A DNA stretch of 9,441 bases from Limnohabitans sp. GTDB taxonomy: Bacteria; Pseudomonadota; Gammaproteobacteria; Burkholderiales; Burkholderiaceae_C. Shown in pieces: positions 8,603 through 9,441 of this stretch. The DNA lies in assembly GCA_015657605.1 (NCBI GenBank), contig JACDQO010000268.1, forward strand, positions 1-9,441. Direction: 5' to 3'. The number at the start of each line of letters is the position of its first letter. Position 1 is the first letter of the stretch. The notes under the pieces are model-generated. The model was not told where the DNA came from and searched no databases. It worked only from the letters and a program-made list of their open reading frames with translations. The translations under genes were made by a program, and so were the position numbers.

Positions 8603-9165
8603 GGCTTCATGCCCTGGTCTGACAAGGTTTTACTCAGTGCCAAAATGGCGCGGGAGCAATGGGTTTTGACGCTGCCCTCAGAGCACCCCATCACTGCAGC
8701 GGTTTCAGACACGTCCAGTTCCTCCCAATAACGCAGCAGGAAGGCTTCTCGTTGACGTGCGGGCAAATTCATGACGGCCTTTTCAATGTGCGCAACGGTT
8801 TGCATGCGTGAAACCAAGGACTCAGCGCTTTGCTGGGATGGTAAGTCGGTGTCCCCTGTGAGGACCTCAATGGACTCAAAGTGACCGGGACTTTCCTCGT
8901 TTTCAAAGTCATCCCGGTTTGAAAACAGTGCGTTACGCGTCTTGCGACGCGGAACCAGTCCAAAACAGTGTTGGACAAAATCCTCTGAAACAACAGGGGG
9001 GATCTCGGACAAAGGTTTGTCCGCATAGTTGGTGCACAACTTGATCATGCTGTCTTGGACAATGTCCAATGCAGCGTCTTCATCCCGTACGTGGTAGTAG
9101 GCTCTTTTGAAAGCCTTTTTCTCCGCGCTTTTCAGAAAGTCAGACAGTTCTAGATCCGAGGCCAA
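8599..9165 (-). CDS. ECF (sigma-70 family, RpoE-like) RNA polymerase sigma factor (two compensating frameshifts)
   Basis: Alternative sigma factor of about 188 residues. Region 2 runs from about 10 to 80, with YYHVRDEDAALDIVQDSMIKL (split here: YYHVRDEDAALD, then IVQDSMIKL). Region 4 (about 130-180) has LPARQREAFLLRYWEELDV and a helix-turn-helix, SETAAVMGCSEGSVKTHCSRA. About 18 residues of region 2 are in the wrong frame: one surplus base in the run at 8996-9001 and one missing near 8949-8951. The hidden frame reads LLFQRILSNTVLDWFR, exactly what the family has before RRKTRNALFSN. Start is TTG 9165; the only other in-frame start-like codon upstream is CTG 9177 before a stop at 9246, and the ribosome site is not visible. 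First gene of a five-gene overlapping run. Confidence 0.92.
   Translation of the reverse strand: MASDLELSDFLKSAEKKAFKRAYYHVRDEDAALDIVQDSMIKLCTNYADKPLSEIPPVVSEDFVQHCFGLVPRRKTRNALFSNRDDFENEESPGHFESIEVLTGDTDLPSQQSAESLVSRMQTVAHIEKAVMNLPARQREAFLLRYWEELDVSETAAVMGCSEGSVKTHCSRAILALSKTLSDQGMKP
8949..9001 (-). other. Compensating frameshift pair in the sigma factor gene
   Basis: On the coding strand the six-C run (9001-8996) should have five to read EIPLLFQRIL, and the CCGCGT near 8951-8949 lacks one C needed for WFRRRKTRN. Between the two, the family-like sequence lies in another frame; outside, the main frame is correct. The naive translation here (VVSEDFVQHCFGL) is spurious. Confidence 0.85.
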
Positions 9166-9208
9166 CTTGTTGAACAGCGATGCTGTGTCCTGTGGTGATG
9201 GGGCTTTA

Positions 9209-9228
9209 GGGTGCGGGTTGGAGCACCC
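9209..9228 (-). promoter_or_regulatory. Hairpin in the sigma factor leader
   Basis: GGGTGC (9209-9214) and GCACCC (9223-9228) form a 6-bp stem around eight bases, 44 bases before the TTG start of the sigma gene. An 8-bp palindrome AGGCGCCT follows at 9232-9239. Function unknown; could affect leader folding and translation. Confidence 0.35.
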
Positions 9229-9240
9229 CGTAGGCGCCTT

Positions 9241-9309
9241 AGATTATGGCACCGAGACGTTGGCCGTGAAACGGCAAGCTGGGTCTGTTCTCTAACAGTG
9301 CCATAATCT
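9241..9309. promoter_or_regulatory. 69-bp element: perfect 12-bp inverted repeat enclosing two hairpins
   Basis: AGATTATGGCAC (9241-9252) is mirrored perfectly by GTGCCATAATCT (9298-9309). Inside are GCCGT-GAA-ACGGC (9263-9275) and CTGTT-CTCT-AACAG (9285-9298). As RNA from either strand it could fold into a three-way junction: a 11-12 bp closing stem with two small stem-loops. As DNA, both arms carry CATAAT, close to a -10 box. It lies 76-144 bases upstream of the sigma start. Candidates are a structured leader RNA, a regulator's paired operator sites or the relic of a small mobile element. I do not recognise it as a known riboswitch. Confidence 0.55.
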
Positions 9310-9322
9310 TGGGTTGCAATTG

Positions 9323-9347
9323 AAAAAAAGCAAACGGATCACCGTCC
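9323..9347 (-). terminator. Possible minus-strand intrinsic terminator
   Basis: On the minus strand GGACGG (9347-9342) pairs with CCGTTT (9337-9332), two of the pairs being G-T, around TGAT. It is followed within two bases by seven T (9329-9323). The stem is weak. If real, it would end transcription of a gene lying beyond the window edge, insulating the sigma operon. Confidence 0.35.
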
Positions 9348-9441
9348 GGCACTTTTACAGTTTGGTGCCCATGTCTGTGGTCTCAAGTCCCAAAGCCACT
9401 TCAAAAGAGTCGCGCCCAGGGGCACCCAAGGTTTTTCGTTA

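Noticed and set aside
8132..8731. Plus-strand open frame of 199 codons
   Set aside because: Antisense to DUF3619 and the sigma factor C-terminus; no recognisable domain.
9371..9441. Plus-strand ATG frame open to the window end (MSVVSSPKATSKES...)
   Set aside because: No ribosome site, no recognisable family, only 23 codons; the start of a divergent gene such as ilvI would be plausible from memory of related genomes but cannot be supported here.

Overview
The window looks like ordinary chromosome of a GC-rich betaproteobacterium, most likely Burkholderiales/Comamonadaceae (Limnohabitans/Rhodoferax/Polaromonas type). This rests on the protein sequences, the ECF sigma factor–DUF3619–DUF3106–RDD gene order and the nadE–glnB pair. 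It is an inference from family recognition; no search was run. I see no tRNA, rRNA, CRISPR array, transposase or phage gene.

Layout. (1) 1-2047, minus: hppA, the membrane proton-pumping pyrophosphatase, with its C-terminus cut by the window edge. (2) 2048-2264: an intergenic region with a strong hairpin in the hppA leader. (3) 2265-2796, plus: ppa, the soluble pyrophosphatase, divergent from hppA, followed by an intrinsic terminator. (4) 2902-4078, minus: a FemAB/GNAT-like protein (COG3146/DUF482 type). It is head-to-head with (5) 4095-5768, plus: nadE, glutamine-dependent NAD+ synthetase. (6) 5804-6142, plus: glnB, the PII nitrogen/carbon sensor, in a probable nadE–glnB operon. (7) 9165 down to 6229, minus: a tightly packed run of ECF sigma factor, DUF3619 membrane protein, secreted DUF3106 protein, RDD membrane protein and LOG-family nucleotide phosphoribohydrolase, with overlaps of 4, 8 and 4 nt and a 7-nt gap. 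(8) 9166-9441: a non-coding stretch with a perfect 12-bp inverted repeat enclosing two small hairpins, a second hairpin nearer the sigma gene, and a possible minus-strand terminator.

The most important caution is that five genes are broken by small indels: hppA (1), ppa (1), the FemAB/GNAT gene (1), nadE (2, compensating) and the sigma factor (2, compensating). Most lie in C/G or T runs, and the protein on each side is perfectly family-like. Seven indels in conserved housekeeping genes, with otherwise intact codons, point to uncorrected sequencing or assembly errors rather than real pseudogenes. The coordinates below describe each gene as one unit across its frameshifts.

Functionally, the left half handles pyrophosphate (HppA conserves its energy as a proton gradient, Ppa dissipates it) and NAD+ synthesis, a PPi-producing, glutamine-consuming step placed next to the glutamine/2-oxoglutarate sensor PII. 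The right half is a putative envelope-linked sigma factor operon whose signal and regulon are unknown to me. It is the least understood system here, and its upstream structured element is the best candidate for something new.
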